Shown here piece after piece: positions 33,606-43,280 of a stretch of DNA of 64,000 nucleotides. Positions within the stretch are counted from its first letter, which is position 1. Each line of letters opens with the position of its first letter. The stretch lies in NCBI GenBank assembly GCA_042663485.1, contig JBHTAF010000001.1; one strand, given 5' to 3'. This stretch comes from Natronosalvus sp042663485 (lineage in GTDB: Archaea > Halobacteriota > Halobacteria > Halobacteriales > Natrialbaceae). Made by a program: the position numbers and the translations under genes. Below the pieces are notes generated by a model. It saw only the letters and a list, made by a program, of their open reading frames with translations. It did no database searches and was not told where the DNA came from.

Positions 33606-34074
33606 GCGGTCGGTTCGAACGTGAATCGCCGGACCCGCACCGTTCACCCCGCCAACCATTGCACCGAATTTCAGTTCGTTCCCGTCGTTTCGGGACCCGC
33701 GACGACCGGCGCTCGCGACGTACTCGAGCCGTGTTCACAGGACTACGCGAGGCGTTCTCGAGGGTTGTAGCCGGCCCCTACTCCCTCGTCAGACGTGACT
33801 GTCCGGTGAAAGGTCTCGCTACTCGAGCGTCTGGCGACGGGTCGAGGTGGCAAACACTGGCCCCGTCTTCCCCGATTGACCCGCTGTACAATCGAGTTTG
33901 GGATCCGTTACTCGAGCGATTCTCACGCCCTCGTTCGGTCAACGGCGGGGTTATTCTCGCGGGCGAGACGATTCGTTTCGAAGGAGCCTCGTGAAAACCG
34001 GTAGTTCATCGATTACAAACTGTCCATCTCGTGGAGGTGTACTCACTCTGGGGGCGATCCCCCGGGAGACTACG
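33606..34074. other. Intergenic 469-bp stretch, no gene supported
   Basis: It lies upstream of the secreted repeat protein. No open frame has plausible composition. The stretch should include that gene's promoter. AT content is slightly raised only near 33995-34025. No repeat or RNA signature was recognised. Confidence 0.4.
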
Positions 34075-35760
34075 ATGACAGACGAACGATCCATCACGAG
34101 ACGGGACAGCCTCAAACGAATCGCCGCCTCCGGCGCGCTCCTCGGTGGCACCGGCTTTGCCACCGGAACTGTGAGCGCAGGCGAGGGGATGGCCGACAAC
34201 ATCAGGCTCGTGGCCAGTTGCTACGAGGAAGACCGATCGAAGTTCCGCGTCGACAACCACAACAAGAAGACGGTGAAAGTCACCTGGGACGTCTACGGAA
34301 CCGACCAGTCCGGCTCGCTCAAAGTGTCCGGCAAGGACTCGGCGTACTTCTGGGTCGACGCCGACCACGGCGACGCGACGGTCAGGCTCTTCTACGACAG
34401 CGAGCAGATCGACGTCAAACACGCCAACGACCAGAAGGTGTGCGCGCCTGAAGACCCGAAGGAAGCGATCGACCTCGAGCCCGCGTGTTACATCGACGAG
34501 CGCGTCTACAACGGCGAGAACGACGTCTCGGTCGATCCCGACGGGACCTGCGACGAGGCGACGTACTGCTTCACGCTCACGGTCGGTGACGACGCCGATG
34601 GAAACTCGCTGAACGAGATCGAGGCCGACTTCTGTGGAAGCGGCGTCGACATATCGAACGTCGGCGACGAGGACGTGTCGGTCGAGCTCAATGGTGACGA
34701 CGTGACCGACGACCTGGACGAGGTCGACGATGACGACGACGGTGAGACGCTCACCCTCGAGTTCGATGGCGATTGCGACCTCGAAGAGGGCGACGAAATT
34801 CGGGTCTGCCTCGACGACGTTAAGAACCCGGCCGAAGCGGGCGTATACACCGCGCGGTTCACGCTGAACGACGAGGAGTCGTCCGTCAGCGCGTTCACGA
34901 TCGGCGACGTCGACGACGGCTCGAAAGGGAAGAAAAAGAAGAAGGGCGATCACTTCCCCGGAATGGCGAAGTTCTGCGTCCACAACCAATTCTACGAGGA
35001 CGTCGAGGTCGTCTGGCGCAGCACCTACATGCACCAGGCGGGCCTCCTGACGATCCCCGCACGCGGCACGCGATGCTTCTGGGCCGACCTCGACAAGAAG
35101 GGGAAGGCACACGTCAAACTGCTCTACGACGACGAGCAGGTCGACGAAGCCGATGTCAACACGGACGAACGCTGCACGCCGAACCCGCACAAGATCCGGT
35201 TCCGGGCGGTCTGCCACGAGAACGGTCGCGCACGCTTCCGCGTGTTCAACTACAATCAGCAGACAGTGCCCGTGTCCTGGTCGGTCGACGACGATGACGA
35301 TGACGACGACTGCGAGTACGACGGCTCCGGTTACGTCTCCGCGATGGACTCGCTGGATTTCTGGGTCGACGTCGACGACGATGACGACGACGTGACCCTC
35401 TCGTACCTCGGCGAGGAACTCGACACCGACGAGGTCGCCGAGAAGGTCTGTGGCCCCGAAAACCCCAAAGAGGCCATCGACCTCGACGGGCTCTGCTACC
35501 GGCCCGGGAAGGGCAAGAAGCCGGGGAAGGCCAGGTTCGCCATCCACAACTGCTACGACTACAAGGTCCGGGTGACCTGGAAGAGCGCCTACACCAAAGA
35601 GGCCGACACGATCAAACTCGACGTCGGCGAGACCCACTACTTCTGGGTCGACCTCGACAAGAAGGGGAAGGCGATGGTCAACCTCTACTTCAACAACAAG
35701 AAGATCGACGAGGCCGACGCCGACACCGACACGCTGTGTGAGGAGTACGACGACGACTGA
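34075..35760 (+). CDS. Large Tat-secreted repeat protein of unknown function
   Basis: A 561-residue exported protein. The twin-arginine signal TRRDSLKRIAASGALL and an Ala-x-Ala-like cleavage site (TVSAGEG, about residue 36) mark it as folded in the cytoplasm and then exported, without a lipobox. The mature part has four related modules of about 75-90 residues, around residues 41-125, 300-375, 376-470 and 480-558. Each has a strand pattern with V-x-W, an aromatic FW[VA]D turn before D-x-D, and a late Cys. A different acidic domain (about 140-285) is inserted after the first module. Many Asp-rich loops suggest cation binding. No known family was recognised; cell-surface or matrix function is a guess. 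Confidence 0.82.
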   Translation: MTDERSITRRDSLKRIAASGALLGGTGFATGTVSAGEGMADNIRLVASCYEEDRSKFRVDNHNKKTVKVTWDVYGTDQSGSLKVSGKDSAYFWVDADHGDATVRLFYDSEQIDVKHANDQKVCAPEDPKEAIDLEPACYIDERVYNGENDVSVDPDGTCDEATYCFTLTVGDDADGNSLNEIEADFCGSGVDISNVGDEDVSVELNGDDVTDDLDEVDDDDDGETLTLEFDGDCDLEEGDEIRVCLDDVKNPAEAGVYTARFTLNDEESSVSAFTIGDVDDGSKGKKKKKGDHFPGMAKFCVHNQFYEDVEVVWRSTYMHQAGLLTIPARGTRCFWADLDKKGKAHVKLLYDDEQVDEADVNTDERCTPNPHKIRFRAVCHENGRARFRVFNYNQQTVPVSWSVDDDDDDDDCEYDGSGYVSAMDSLDFWVDVDDDDDDVTLSYLGEELDTDEVAEKVCGPENPKEAIDLDGLCYRPGKGKKPGKARFAIHNCYDYKVRVTWKSAYTKEADTIKLDVGETHYFWVDLDKKGKAMVNLYFNNKKIDEADADTDTLCEEYDDD

Positions 35761-35789
35761 GTCGACACGAACGCCGACCGTTCCACGCT

Positions 35790-35803
35790 CCTGTTATTTT
35801 TTC
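35790..35803 (+). terminator. T-rich terminator-like tract after the repeat protein
   Basis: CTGTTATTTTTTCG begins 30 bp after the stop at 35760. Short T-runs after genes are the usual haloarchaeal termination signal. No stable hairpin precedes it. Confidence 0.45.
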
Positions 35804-35977
35804 GTCGTCGATTCGACGCGTTAGTTGTGAGCCTCGAGCCACGAGTCGTACGACTCCTCGTTCGGACTGAACCGCTCGAGACTGACGAGGGGAATGTCGA
35901 GAACGCGGGTGCGGTTCGACGCGACCGTCGGCCAGAAAATCGCGGCGTTGAAACGACTGGCTCACCCAGGCTCGAGT

Positions 35978-37063
35978 ATGACTGGCGACGAGGACCACGA
36001 CCCCAACCATGACCACGACAACAACGGTCGCGATTCGGAACACGAGGCCGACCACTACGAGCCCGAACGAGAGACGTTCGCCCACGACCCCGTCGGCCAC
36101 GCCGAGGTCCGTTCCGGGATGTCCGTCGACGACCTCGCGAGCCAGTACGGACGTGCGGGCGTCGGCGCCGCGAACCTCCACGAGGCAATTGACGTCACGA
36201 GTGCCATGTTCGACGACGACGTCACCGTCTTCTTCGGCCTCGCGGGCGCGATGGTGCCGACGGGGATGCGCAAAATCGTCTCCGACCTCGTTCGCGACGG
36301 GTACGTCGACGCCCTGGTGACGACCGGGGCGAACCTCACCCACGACTCGATCGAGGCCATCGGCGGCAAACACCACCACGGCGCCGTCCACACGGAGGGG
36401 AAAACCGAACGCGAGCACGACGAAAGCCTTCGCGAGGAGGGCGTCGACCGAATCTACAACGTCTACCTCCCCCAGGAACACTTCGCGGAGTTCGAGGGCC
36501 ACCTCCGGGAGGAGGTGTTCCCCGTCCTCGAGTCCGAGTGCGAAGACGAGGGGTCGGTCTCGATCGAACGGCTGACCCGCGAGCTGGGGCGGGCGAACGC
36601 GGACGTGAACGAGCGAAACGGCATCGATGAGGATTCCGGTCTCGCGGCGGCGGCTTACGAGAACGACGTGCCGATCTACTGTCCCGCGGTCCAGGATTCG
36701 GTGCTGGGACTCCAGGCCTGGATGTACTCCCAGACGACTGCCTTTTCACTCGACGCGCTGGGGGACATGACCGGCCTGACCGACCTCGCGTTCGAGGCGG
36801 ACGAGGCCGGCGCGTTCGTCGTCGGCGGCGGCGTGCCGAAGAACTTCACGCTTCAGACGATGCTAGTCACCCCGCGAGCCTACGACTATGCCGTCCAGTT
36901 GACGATGGACCCGCCCCAGACCGGCGGGCTCTCGGGGGCGACCCTCGACGAAGCTCGGTCGTGGGGGAAACTCGAGCCAGAGGCTCAAAATGTGTCGGTG
37001 TACGCTGACGCGACCATTACGCTGCCGCTGGTCGTGGCGGCGGCGCGCGATCGCGTCGAGTAA
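35978..37063 (+). CDS. dys: Deoxyhypusine synthase
   Basis: A 361-residue enzyme that transfers the aminobutyl group of spermidine (agmatine in the archaeal variant) to a lysine of aIF-5A. Recognisable are FFGLAGAMVPTGMRKIVSDLV, DALVTTGANLTHDSIEAIGG, FVVGGGVPKNFTLQTML and the active-site segment DEARSWGKLEP that contains the catalytic lysine. The first 40 residues are a His/Asp-rich tail (DPNHDHDNNG) peculiar to this copy. The ATG at 35978 is chosen; upstream residues are not family-like. Confidence 0.93.
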   Translation: MTGDEDHDPNHDHDNNGRDSEHEADHYEPERETFAHDPVGHAEVRSGMSVDDLASQYGRAGVGAANLHEAIDVTSAMFDDDVTVFFGLAGAMVPTGMRKIVSDLVRDGYVDALVTTGANLTHDSIEAIGGKHHHGAVHTEGKTEREHDESLREEGVDRIYNVYLPQEHFAEFEGHLREEVFPVLESECEDEGSVSIERLTRELGRANADVNERNGIDEDSGLAAAAYENDVPIYCPAVQDSVLGLQAWMYSQTTAFSLDALGDMTGLTDLAFEADEAGAFVVGGGVPKNFTLQTMLVTPRAYDYAVQLTMDPPQTGGLSGATLDEARSWGKLEPEAQNVSVYADATITLPLVVAAARDRVE

Positions 37064-37176
37064 CGCGCCTCGATACCGAGTGACAGGCAATTCCCGGACG
37101 AGGCAATATTGGTGTTCGAGCCGTGGAGCGTGGGGGCCGAGTGGTCAGGTAGGGATTTACGAACCACGAAGGCCGG

Positions 37177-37386
37177 TCAGCGTCGATCCTCGGGGATGAA
37201 ATCGGCCGTCTTCATCTCCCGGTAGGTCGAGCAGTCCGGGCACGCGTGGACGTCGTCTCGGTTGTCGCCGAACACGCGGGCGAACTGCCTGGTCACCCGG
37301 TTGCCACAGTTCAGGCACTCGGGTGTAGTCGTGGTCGCCGCCTCTCGAGACGCCATCGGGGTCCACTGCGTTGGTTCAGTCGACAT
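37177..37386 (-). CDS. Small two-CxxC zinc-finger protein (DUF7563-like)
   Basis: A 69-residue haloarchaeal protein. CLNCGNRVTRQFARVFGDN followed by ACPDCSTY makes a four-Cys zinc ribbon, the C-x2-C-G plus C-P-x-C arrangement of haloarchaeal small zinc-finger proteins. The N-terminal 22 residues are unstructured. Such proteins often act in regulation or RNA binding; nothing specific can be said. It converges with dys. Confidence 0.75.
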   Translation of the reverse strand: MSTEPTQWTPMASREAATTTTPECLNCGNRVTRQFARVFGDNRDDVHACPDCSTYREMKTADFIPEDRR

Positions 37387-37853
37387 CAACAGCCTCTTTC
37401 GACGTTAGGGTATTTACTATAGGTCGCCTAACGAATGAAATCGGCTGCAAGGGTTTCAAAACGCCGTGCAAGTCTCGAATGGGACAGTGTCCCGAAATCC
37501 GGACAATCAGCCGACGATGGACGTGTAATGGATCGTTATTCATACGTAATACGAAATTAGTAGCGGGATAGACGGCCGCCAGTCGATCGAGTGGTGTCCG
37601 CCGTTTTCGGGGCGAACGGGCGCGAAGGAACCCGATACGGCCAGTTGCAACTCTCGGGAAAACGGATGCGAACCGTTCACCCAATCGTGCTCGCTCGGGC
37701 GGTGGTTCGATCTCGACGCCGAACCGAAGCGCTCGACGGAACGTCCTCGCACCTCCTTCGCTGGACGGCGGTCTCGACAGCCGGTCACGCTCCCGTCGGG
37801 TGATCGTATAACCCGTATAGTTATCCGTGAATTCGTATAACCCGTAGGTACTG
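37387..37853. promoter_or_regulatory. Long leader region of the GlmU-like gene with a direct repeat
   Basis: 467 bp without a gene. A 13-bp direct repeat, CGTATAACCCGTA, occurs at 37805-37817 and 37834-37846, start-to-start 29 bp; the second copy ends 7 bp before the ATG at 37854. Each contains a TATA-like GTATAA, so it may be a doubled promoter or operator for the sugar nucleotidyltransferase. The remainder has a few AT-rich patches (37420-37440, 37540-37565). Confidence 0.5.
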
Positions 37854-39035
37854 ATGAAAGCCGTGATTCTCGCTGCTGGAGAGGGGACCCGGATTCGTCC
37901 GCTCTCGGGCGAGTTGCCGAAACCGATGCTCCCCGTTGCCGATCGCCCGCTACTCGGCCACACCGTCGATACCGCCATCGACGCCGGAGCCGACGAAATC
38001 GTTCTGGTAATCGGGTACGAGGCCGATGCAGTTCGCTCGCACTTCGGCACGGAGTACCGTTCGACGCCCATCCGCTACGCCGTCCAGGAGTCCCAGGAGG
38101 GAACCGCCCACGCCGTCAACGCGGCGCGCGATCACCTCGAGGGTCCTTTCGCCGTCCTCAACGGGGACAACCTCTACGATCAGGCGGCCATCGACGAACT
38201 ATTCACTCGCTGTCCTGCCGTGTGTGCGATCGAAGTCGAGGAACCCCAGCACTACGGCGTGCTCAGCACCGACGACGAGCGCGTCACGGACATCGTCGAA
38301 AAGCCGGAGAACCCGCCCACCAACCTCGCCAACGCCGGGGCTTACGCATTCCCCGCCGAGGCGAAAGCATGGCTCGAGGTCCCCGAGAGCGAGCGCGGCG
38401 AGTACGAGATCACGGACGTGCTTGCGACCGTAATCGACGAGTTCGACGTCACGCCCGTGGTCGTCGACCGCTGGCTCGACGTCGGCCGCCCGTGGGAACT
38501 GCTCGAAGCTAACGAGTGGAAACTCGGCGAACTCGAGCCCCGGATCGAGGGCGAGGTGAGCGAGGACGCCACACTCGAGGGACCGGTCGTGGTTGAGGAG
38601 GGCGCAGAGGTCCGCGCCGGCGTCGTGATCGAGGGGCCGGTACTGATCCGCGAGGGGGCAACTGTGGGTCCGAACGCCTACGTTCGTGGCTCGACGCTCG
38701 TCGGCGAGGGCGCGAAAATCGGCCACGCCGTCGAAGTGAAAAACAGCGTCCTCTCGGCGGGAGCGACCGTGGGTCACCTCTCGTACGTGGGCGACAGCGT
38801 TCTCGGGGAGAACGTGAACTTCGGTGCCGGAACGAACGTCGCGAACTTACGCCACGACGGCGAGGACGTCCGATTCACCGTGAAAGGCGAGCGCGTCTCG
38901 ACCGGTCGCCGGAAGTTCGGCGTGGTCGCGGGCGACGAGGTCAAAACGGGCATCAACACCAGTCTGACGCCGGGGTTGAAGCTCTCTGCGGGGGCGACAA
39001 GCTATCCTGGAGAGACCGTCGACCGGGACCGATAG
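37854..39035 (+). CDS. Sugar-1-phosphate nucleotidylyltransferase with acetyltransferase-like beta helix (GlmU-like)
   Basis: A 393-residue bifunctional-type enzyme. Residues 1-225 are a nucleotidyl-transferase domain (AVILAAGEGTRIRPLSGELPKPMLPV, with the RxxPx-K signature, and VLNGDNLY). Residues about 235-390 are a left-handed beta helix built of hexapeptide repeats (EGPVLIREGATVGPNAYVRG and so on), as in GlmU acetyltransferases. It probably makes UDP-GlcNAc from glucosamine-1-phosphate for N-glycans, fed by GlmS at 41051. Thymidylyl- or other uridylyl-transfer cannot be excluded. Confidence 0.9.
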   Translation: MKAVILAAGEGTRIRPLSGELPKPMLPVADRPLLGHTVDTAIDAGADEIVLVIGYEADAVRSHFGTEYRSTPIRYAVQESQEGTAHAVNAARDHLEGPFAVLNGDNLYDQAAIDELFTRCPAVCAIEVEEPQHYGVLSTDDERVTDIVEKPENPPTNLANAGAYAFPAEAKAWLEVPESERGEYEITDVLATVIDEFDVTPVVVDRWLDVGRPWELLEANEWKLGELEPRIEGEVSEDATLEGPVVVEEGAEVRAGVVIEGPVLIREGATVGPNAYVRGSTLVGEGAKIGHAVEVKNSVLSAGATVGHLSYVGDSVLGENVNFGAGTNVANLRHDGEDVRFTVKGERVSTGRRKFGVVAGDEVKTGINTSLTPGLKLSAGATSYPGETVDRDR

Positions 39036-39200
39036 CTACCGGGGCGCTCAGATTCTGTATCCCGCCGTAGCGACCGAACCGACGCACCTCGAGTCCGACG
39101 CTAACCGACGGGTGCGTCTCTGTGTTTCTCTCTCGAGTGTCTCGTTATATGATACCACGAGCCACCGATACGTTATACCGCTGGAGTTCGTAGTGATGGT

Positions 39201-39485
39201 GTGAGCGAAGAACACCAACGACGCAATTTGCGGATGCCCAACGACGACGAAGTGTTCGCCGTGGTCACCGAACACCTCGGCGGCAACCACGTCCGACTCC
39301 AGTGTGAGGACGGCAAGAGCCGTCTCGGCCGTATTCCCGGCCGCATGAAGTACCGGACCTGGATCAACGAGGACGACATCGTCGTCGCCGAACCCTGGGA
39401 CTGGCAGGACGAGAAGGCGACGATCGAGTGGCGCTACACCGGCCAGGACGCCGACCAGCTGCGCCGCGAAGGGCACATCGACTGA
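39201..39485 (+). CDS. eif1A: Translation initiation factor aIF-1A
   Basis: A 94-residue S1/OB-fold factor that binds the small ribosomal subunit A site and promotes initiator tRNA loading. The OB segment FAVVTEHLGGNHVRLQCEDGKSRLGRIPGRMKYRTWINEDDIVVAEPWDWQ, read in short pieces, is highly conserved. The GTG at 39201 is needed to include MSEEHQRRNLRMPNDDEV, the normal N-terminus; the ATG at 39234 would be too short. The basic tail of the eukaryotic factor is absent. Confidence 0.95.
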   Translation: MSEEHQRRNLRMPNDDEVFAVVTEHLGGNHVRLQCEDGKSRLGRIPGRMKYRTWINEDDIVVAEPWDWQDEKATIEWRYTGQDADQLRREGHID

Positions 39486-39717
39486 GTGTTTTCGCTGACG
39501 GTACTCGCTGGCTCACCTCGAGAGCGGTGTCTCTGTCGTCGATAGCTGCGCGGCGTTCGATGACTTGGAAATCAGCCGTCCATAACGGACAGAAGTGATT
39601 GCTATCGTTTTTATAGTATACCAGTGATTCGACGAGACTACCTCGTCGGTCGACGAACCTGAAAGCGCTCTTTGAGCTAGACGAAGACACTTGCCCCGCC
39701 ACCGGATGGTTCCCAAC

Positions 39718-41007
39718 ATGACACGAGCGACGCGTCGGGCGGTTTTACTCGGGCTGGGGACGATTTCGCTGGCCGGCTGTCTGATCGATAGCGACGACAA
39801 ACCCGGGGACGGAACCGGCGTATACGATCCAGGAACCGGTGGGAACGAGACGACGGATGGCCAGAACGGCAGTGAATCCGGCGGCGAAAATACCGACTCT
39901 CTCGAGGACCTGGCTCCGGTTTGGACGTACGAGGTAGGCACGTGGCTCGACACTGCGGTCGACGGCGTCGTTTACGGGCGAGAAGACTTTATGCACGGAA
40001 GCGGTGGCTTCGTCGCCCTCGAGGCCGAAACTGGAGACCGTCTATGGGCCTACGGTGAGGCGAACGGGTACTCTTCGTTCACTCGTCCGCTCGTCGACGA
40101 CGGTCTCTACGCTGGCTACGGTGACGACGCGATCGGAAGCGGCAGTGGCCGACTCCACGCGCTCGATCTCGACGGCACTGAACGCTGGACGCTCGATACC
40201 GGAAGCGTCTATCACCAGCCCCGCCTGTGGAACGGGACGATCTACGTCGGGAGCGACGACGGAAACGTGTGGGCCGTCGACGCCGAGAGCGGAGACACCG
40301 TCTGGTCGAAATCCGTCGATGGGGAGGACGATCACCCGGTCGATCCTCGCGTCGAGGCCGTCGCGGATGGTGTCGTCTACGTCACGAAATACGGCGAGTT
40401 CCTGGCCTTCGAGGCCGACACTGGCGACAAACGGTGGCACCACGACCTCGGTGATGACCGAGTGCGGACGTTTCACCTCGCTGACGACGGTGACGGAACC
40501 ACCGAGCCGGAATCGATCTACTACAGCACCTACGACGCCGCGGGACGACTCACGGACGGCGAATCCGACTGGACGACGGCACTCGAGAGTGCAGTCGCAG
40601 TCCACGCGCTCGAGGACGATTCCCTGATCGTGACGTTCGGCTACGCGATAGGCGTACTCGACCCCACGGATGGAAACCTCCGGTGGTCGATCGAACGAGA
40701 AGAGAAGGGTTCCCTCGCCCTGACCGCAGACGGCATACTCCTCGCCACGGACGAAAACGAGGTTTGTCTCCAAAGCCTCGACGGGAGCGAGCGATGGACG
40801 ACGCCGATCGAGAACGAGATCGAGCGGCTGTACCCTGCCCAGGATGCGCTGTACGTCGTGACCGAAACTGGACTCGTTCGACTGACTCGAGCGGGCGAAA
40901 TCGAGGCTACTGCGTCGATTCCCGACATCAGGAGCCTGGTCGTCGACGACCTCGTGATCGTCGGCGCGCGAGAGAAAACTTACGGACTCGAGCGGAGTCT
41001 CGAGTAA
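39718..41007 (+). CDS. PQQ-like beta-propeller lipoprotein
   Basis: A 429-residue exported lipoprotein. The signal TRATRRAVLLGLGTISLAGC has a twin-arginine pair and lipobox Cys21; a Ser/Asn/Gly linker follows (about 25-65). Residues about 70-425 are six or seven propeller blades with the recurring A-x-[DE]-x-x-[ST]-G-x-x-x-W motif (ALEAETGDRLWAYG; AVDAESGDTVWSKS; AFEADTGDKRWHH; LQSLDGSERWTT). Unlike PQQ dehydrogenases no catalytic cofactor site is evident; protein-protein or polysaccharide interaction is likelier. Confidence 0.85.
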   Translation: MTRATRRAVLLGLGTISLAGCLIDSDDKPGDGTGVYDPGTGGNETTDGQNGSESGGENTDSLEDLAPVWTYEVGTWLDTAVDGVVYGREDFMHGSGGFVALEAETGDRLWAYGEANGYSSFTRPLVDDGLYAGYGDDAIGSGSGRLHALDLDGTERWTLDTGSVYHQPRLWNGTIYVGSDDGNVWAVDAESGDTVWSKSVDGEDDHPVDPRVEAVADGVVYVTKYGEFLAFEADTGDKRWHHDLGDDRVRTFHLADDGDGTTEPESIYYSTYDAAGRLTDGESDWTTALESAVAVHALEDDSLIVTFGYAIGVLDPTDGNLRWSIEREEKGSLALTADGILLATDENEVCLQSLDGSERWTTPIENEIERLYPAQDALYVVTETGLVRLTRAGEIEATASIPDIRSLVVDDLVIVGAREKTYGLERSLE

Positions 41008-41050
41008 TCGTGGCGTAATAGCAAACGCAAGGACGCGAGGAACGAACCGG

Positions 41051-42865
41051 CTACTCGACCGTGACGCTCTTCGCGAGGTTCCGGGGCTTGTCGATCGGTC
41101 GCCCCAACGCGTTCGCCGCGTGGTAGGACACCAGCTGGAGCTGGACGTTCGCGAGCAGGCCCGCCAGGTCCGGATCGACGTCCGGAATCTCGAGGTGGGC
41201 GTCCGCGACGTTCAATGCACGGTGGCCGTCGGGACACACCGCGATCACCGGCGCGCCCCGCGTCTGGGCCTCCTCGGCGTTGTTCAGTACTTTCTCGTCC
41301 TCCTCACCGGTGAAGATCGCGAACACCGGCGTCTCCTGGGTGACGAGCGCCAGCGGGCCGTGTTTGAGTTCGCCCGAGGCGAATCCCTCGGCGTGCTCGT
41401 AGGTGATCTCCTTGAACTTCAGCGCACCCTCGAGCGCGACCGGGAACCCGAGACCGCGACCGATGAAGAAGAACGACTGGCTGTCGAGGTACGTTTCGGC
41501 GAGCCCCCTCGAATCGTCGTCCTCGAGGACCGACTCGATCGTCTCCGGGAGCGCCGAGACGTCCTCGAGCAGCGCCTCCAGGTTCGCCCGCTGTTCGCCG
41601 ACGACGTCGCCGGTCACCCGCTGGGCGAGCAACAGGAGCATGACGGCCTGCGAGGAGAACGTCTTCGTTGCGGCAACGCCGATTTCGGGGCCGGCGCGGA
41701 TGAGGAGCGTGTCGTCGGCCAGTCGCGCGGCCGTCGAGCCGACCACGTTCGTCACGGTCAGCAGTCGGGCGCCGTCGGCCGCCGCCTGGCGCATCGCCGA
41801 GAGAGTGTCCGCGGTCTCGCCGCTCTGGGTGACGGCGATCACGAGCGTGTCCTCGTCTACGGGGGGAGCACTTACCCCGTACTCGTTGGCGAGGTGAGCG
41901 CTCGTCTGGACGCCGGCACAGTTCATCGCGATCGATCCGTAGAGGGCGGCGTGATAGGACGTGCCGCAGGCGACGAACTGCACGCGCTCGATTCCCTCGA
42001 ACGTTCCCGGGGGGAACGACTCGAGGGCGACGTCGCCGGCCTCGTGGTCGATCCGGCCCTCGATGGCCTGGCTGAGCGAGGTGCCCTGCTCGTAAATCTC
42101 CTTGAGCATGAAGTGGTCGTACTCGCCCTTGCCGGCCTGTTCGGGGTCCCAGTTCACCGTCTCGGCCTCGCGTTCGATGTCGTTGCCCTCGAGGTCCGTG
42201 AACTCGATGCCGTCGGGGCGGACGACGACCACGTCGCCGTCTTCGAGGTAGACGACGCTGTCGGTGTACTCGAGGAACGCGGGGACGTCGCTGGCGAGGA
42301 AATAGCCCTCCTCGTCGAGGCCGACGACCAGCGGCGAGCCCTGCCGGGCGGCGTAGATGACGTGATCGTCGGCGACCATCGCGGCCACCGCGTAGCTGCC
42401 CTCGAGGTCCTCGATGGCCTGCCGGAACGCCGCCTCGGCAGAGGCGCCCTCGTCGAAGTACGACTGGATGAGGTGCGGGATGACCTCGGTGTCGGTGTCG
42501 CTGGTGAACTCGTGGCCCGCGGCTTCGAGGTCGGCTTTCAGTTCGGCGTAGTTCTCGATGATGCCGTTGTGGACGACGGCGACGTCCTGAGTCGAATCGG
42601 TGTGGGGATGGGCGTTCTCGTCGGTCGGCGGCCCGTGGGTGGACCAGCGGGTGTGGCCGATGCCGACCTCGCCGTGGAGGGCGTCGCTGTCGATCGTGCG
42701 CTTCAGGTCGTCGACTTTCCCGGAGCGCTTCTGGACCTTGATTCCGGAGCCGTTCTGGACGGCAACGCCCGCGGAGTCGTAGCCGCGATACTCGAGATTC
42801 TCGAGGCCGGTCAGCAGGGTATCGATCGCCTGGTCGGTTCCCACGCGTCCGATGATGCCACACAT
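41051..42865 (-). CDS. glmS: Glutamine-fructose-6-phosphate aminotransferase (isomerizing)
   Basis: A 604-residue enzyme making glucosamine-6-phosphate. Cys2 in MCGIIGRVG is the glutaminase nucleophile; HTRWSTHGPPTDENAHPH and the SxTDTEV loop are intact. Two SIS sugar-isomerase domains follow (FVACGTSYHAALYG, TQSGETADTLSAM, and FIGRGLGFPVALEGALKFKEI), ending with KPRNLAKSVTVE. It supplies hexosamine to the GlmU-like enzyme at 37854. Start is unambiguous because Cys2 must follow Met1. Confidence 0.97.
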   Translation of the reverse strand: MCGIIGRVGTDQAIDTLLTGLENLEYRGYDSAGVAVQNGSGIKVQKRSGKVDDLKRTIDSDALHGEVGIGHTRWSTHGPPTDENAHPHTDSTQDVAVVHNGIIENYAELKADLEAAGHEFTSDTDTEVIPHLIQSYFDEGASAEAAFRQAIEDLEGSYAVAAMVADDHVIYAARQGSPLVVGLDEEGYFLASDVPAFLEYTDSVVYLEDGDVVVVRPDGIEFTDLEGNDIEREAETVNWDPEQAGKGEYDHFMLKEIYEQGTSLSQAIEGRIDHEAGDVALESFPPGTFEGIERVQFVACGTSYHAALYGSIAMNCAGVQTSAHLANEYGVSAPPVDEDTLVIAVTQSGETADTLSAMRQAAADGARLLTVTNVVGSTAARLADDTLLIRAGPEIGVAATKTFSSQAVMLLLLAQRVTGDVVGEQRANLEALLEDVSALPETIESVLEDDDSRGLAETYLDSQSFFFIGRGLGFPVALEGALKFKEITYEHAEGFASGELKHGPLALVTQETPVFAIFTGEEDEKVLNNAEEAQTRGAPVIAVCPDGHRALNVADAHLEIPDVDPDLAGLLANVQLQLVSYHAANALGRPIDKPRNLAKSVTVE

Positions 42866-43280
42866 CAGTGGCTCACCTCGTCGACCGCAGGAGTCTGCCG
42901 GGTGCGAGGGAGAGATGCGGAGCGGTTTCGGGGGGAGCCGCCACGGGTCGCTCGGACCGTCAAACGATGCACTGTCATAGCACTACAGAGCGCCGCTCGA
43001 CCCATTACTATAGATCCACTAACGCGGTCGATAGTCACCACGTACTCTCTCCACCGGCTGATACGTCGCGAACCGGCCTCGAGCCCCTCGAAATTGCCGT
43101 CTTTCGACGCAGATCGAATTATTTCACGAGATGGGAGAGAATTCCGCCCGCGCAGACGGTCCTTTCCATCGGTATGTTCACCCATCGCGTCTCCGGAAAC
43201 AGTTTTGAACCGATTACACGATCGAAAACAGCGTCTATAACACAGTCTATAATCGCGACCCGACTAGTTCGGATCGAGCC
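42866..43280. other. Intergenic 415-bp stretch upstream of glmS
   Basis: No gene is supported. A TATA-like CTATAG (43009-43014) could drive glmS leftward with a leader of about 120 nt. Near the other end, GTCTATAA is directly repeated at 43233-43240 and 43245-43252, 12 bp apart, just downstream of the HTH regulator stop; it may be a terminator or binding site. Confidence 0.4.

Noticed and set aside
42865..43185. Minus-strand frame directly upstream of glmS
   Set aside because: Would fuse to or precede glmS with basic, non-conserved residues; Cys2 of GlmS must be N-terminal.
41120..43240. 706-codon plus-strand frame opposite glmS
   Set aside because: glmS is unmistakable on the minus strand; the opposite frame lacks any recognisable domain.
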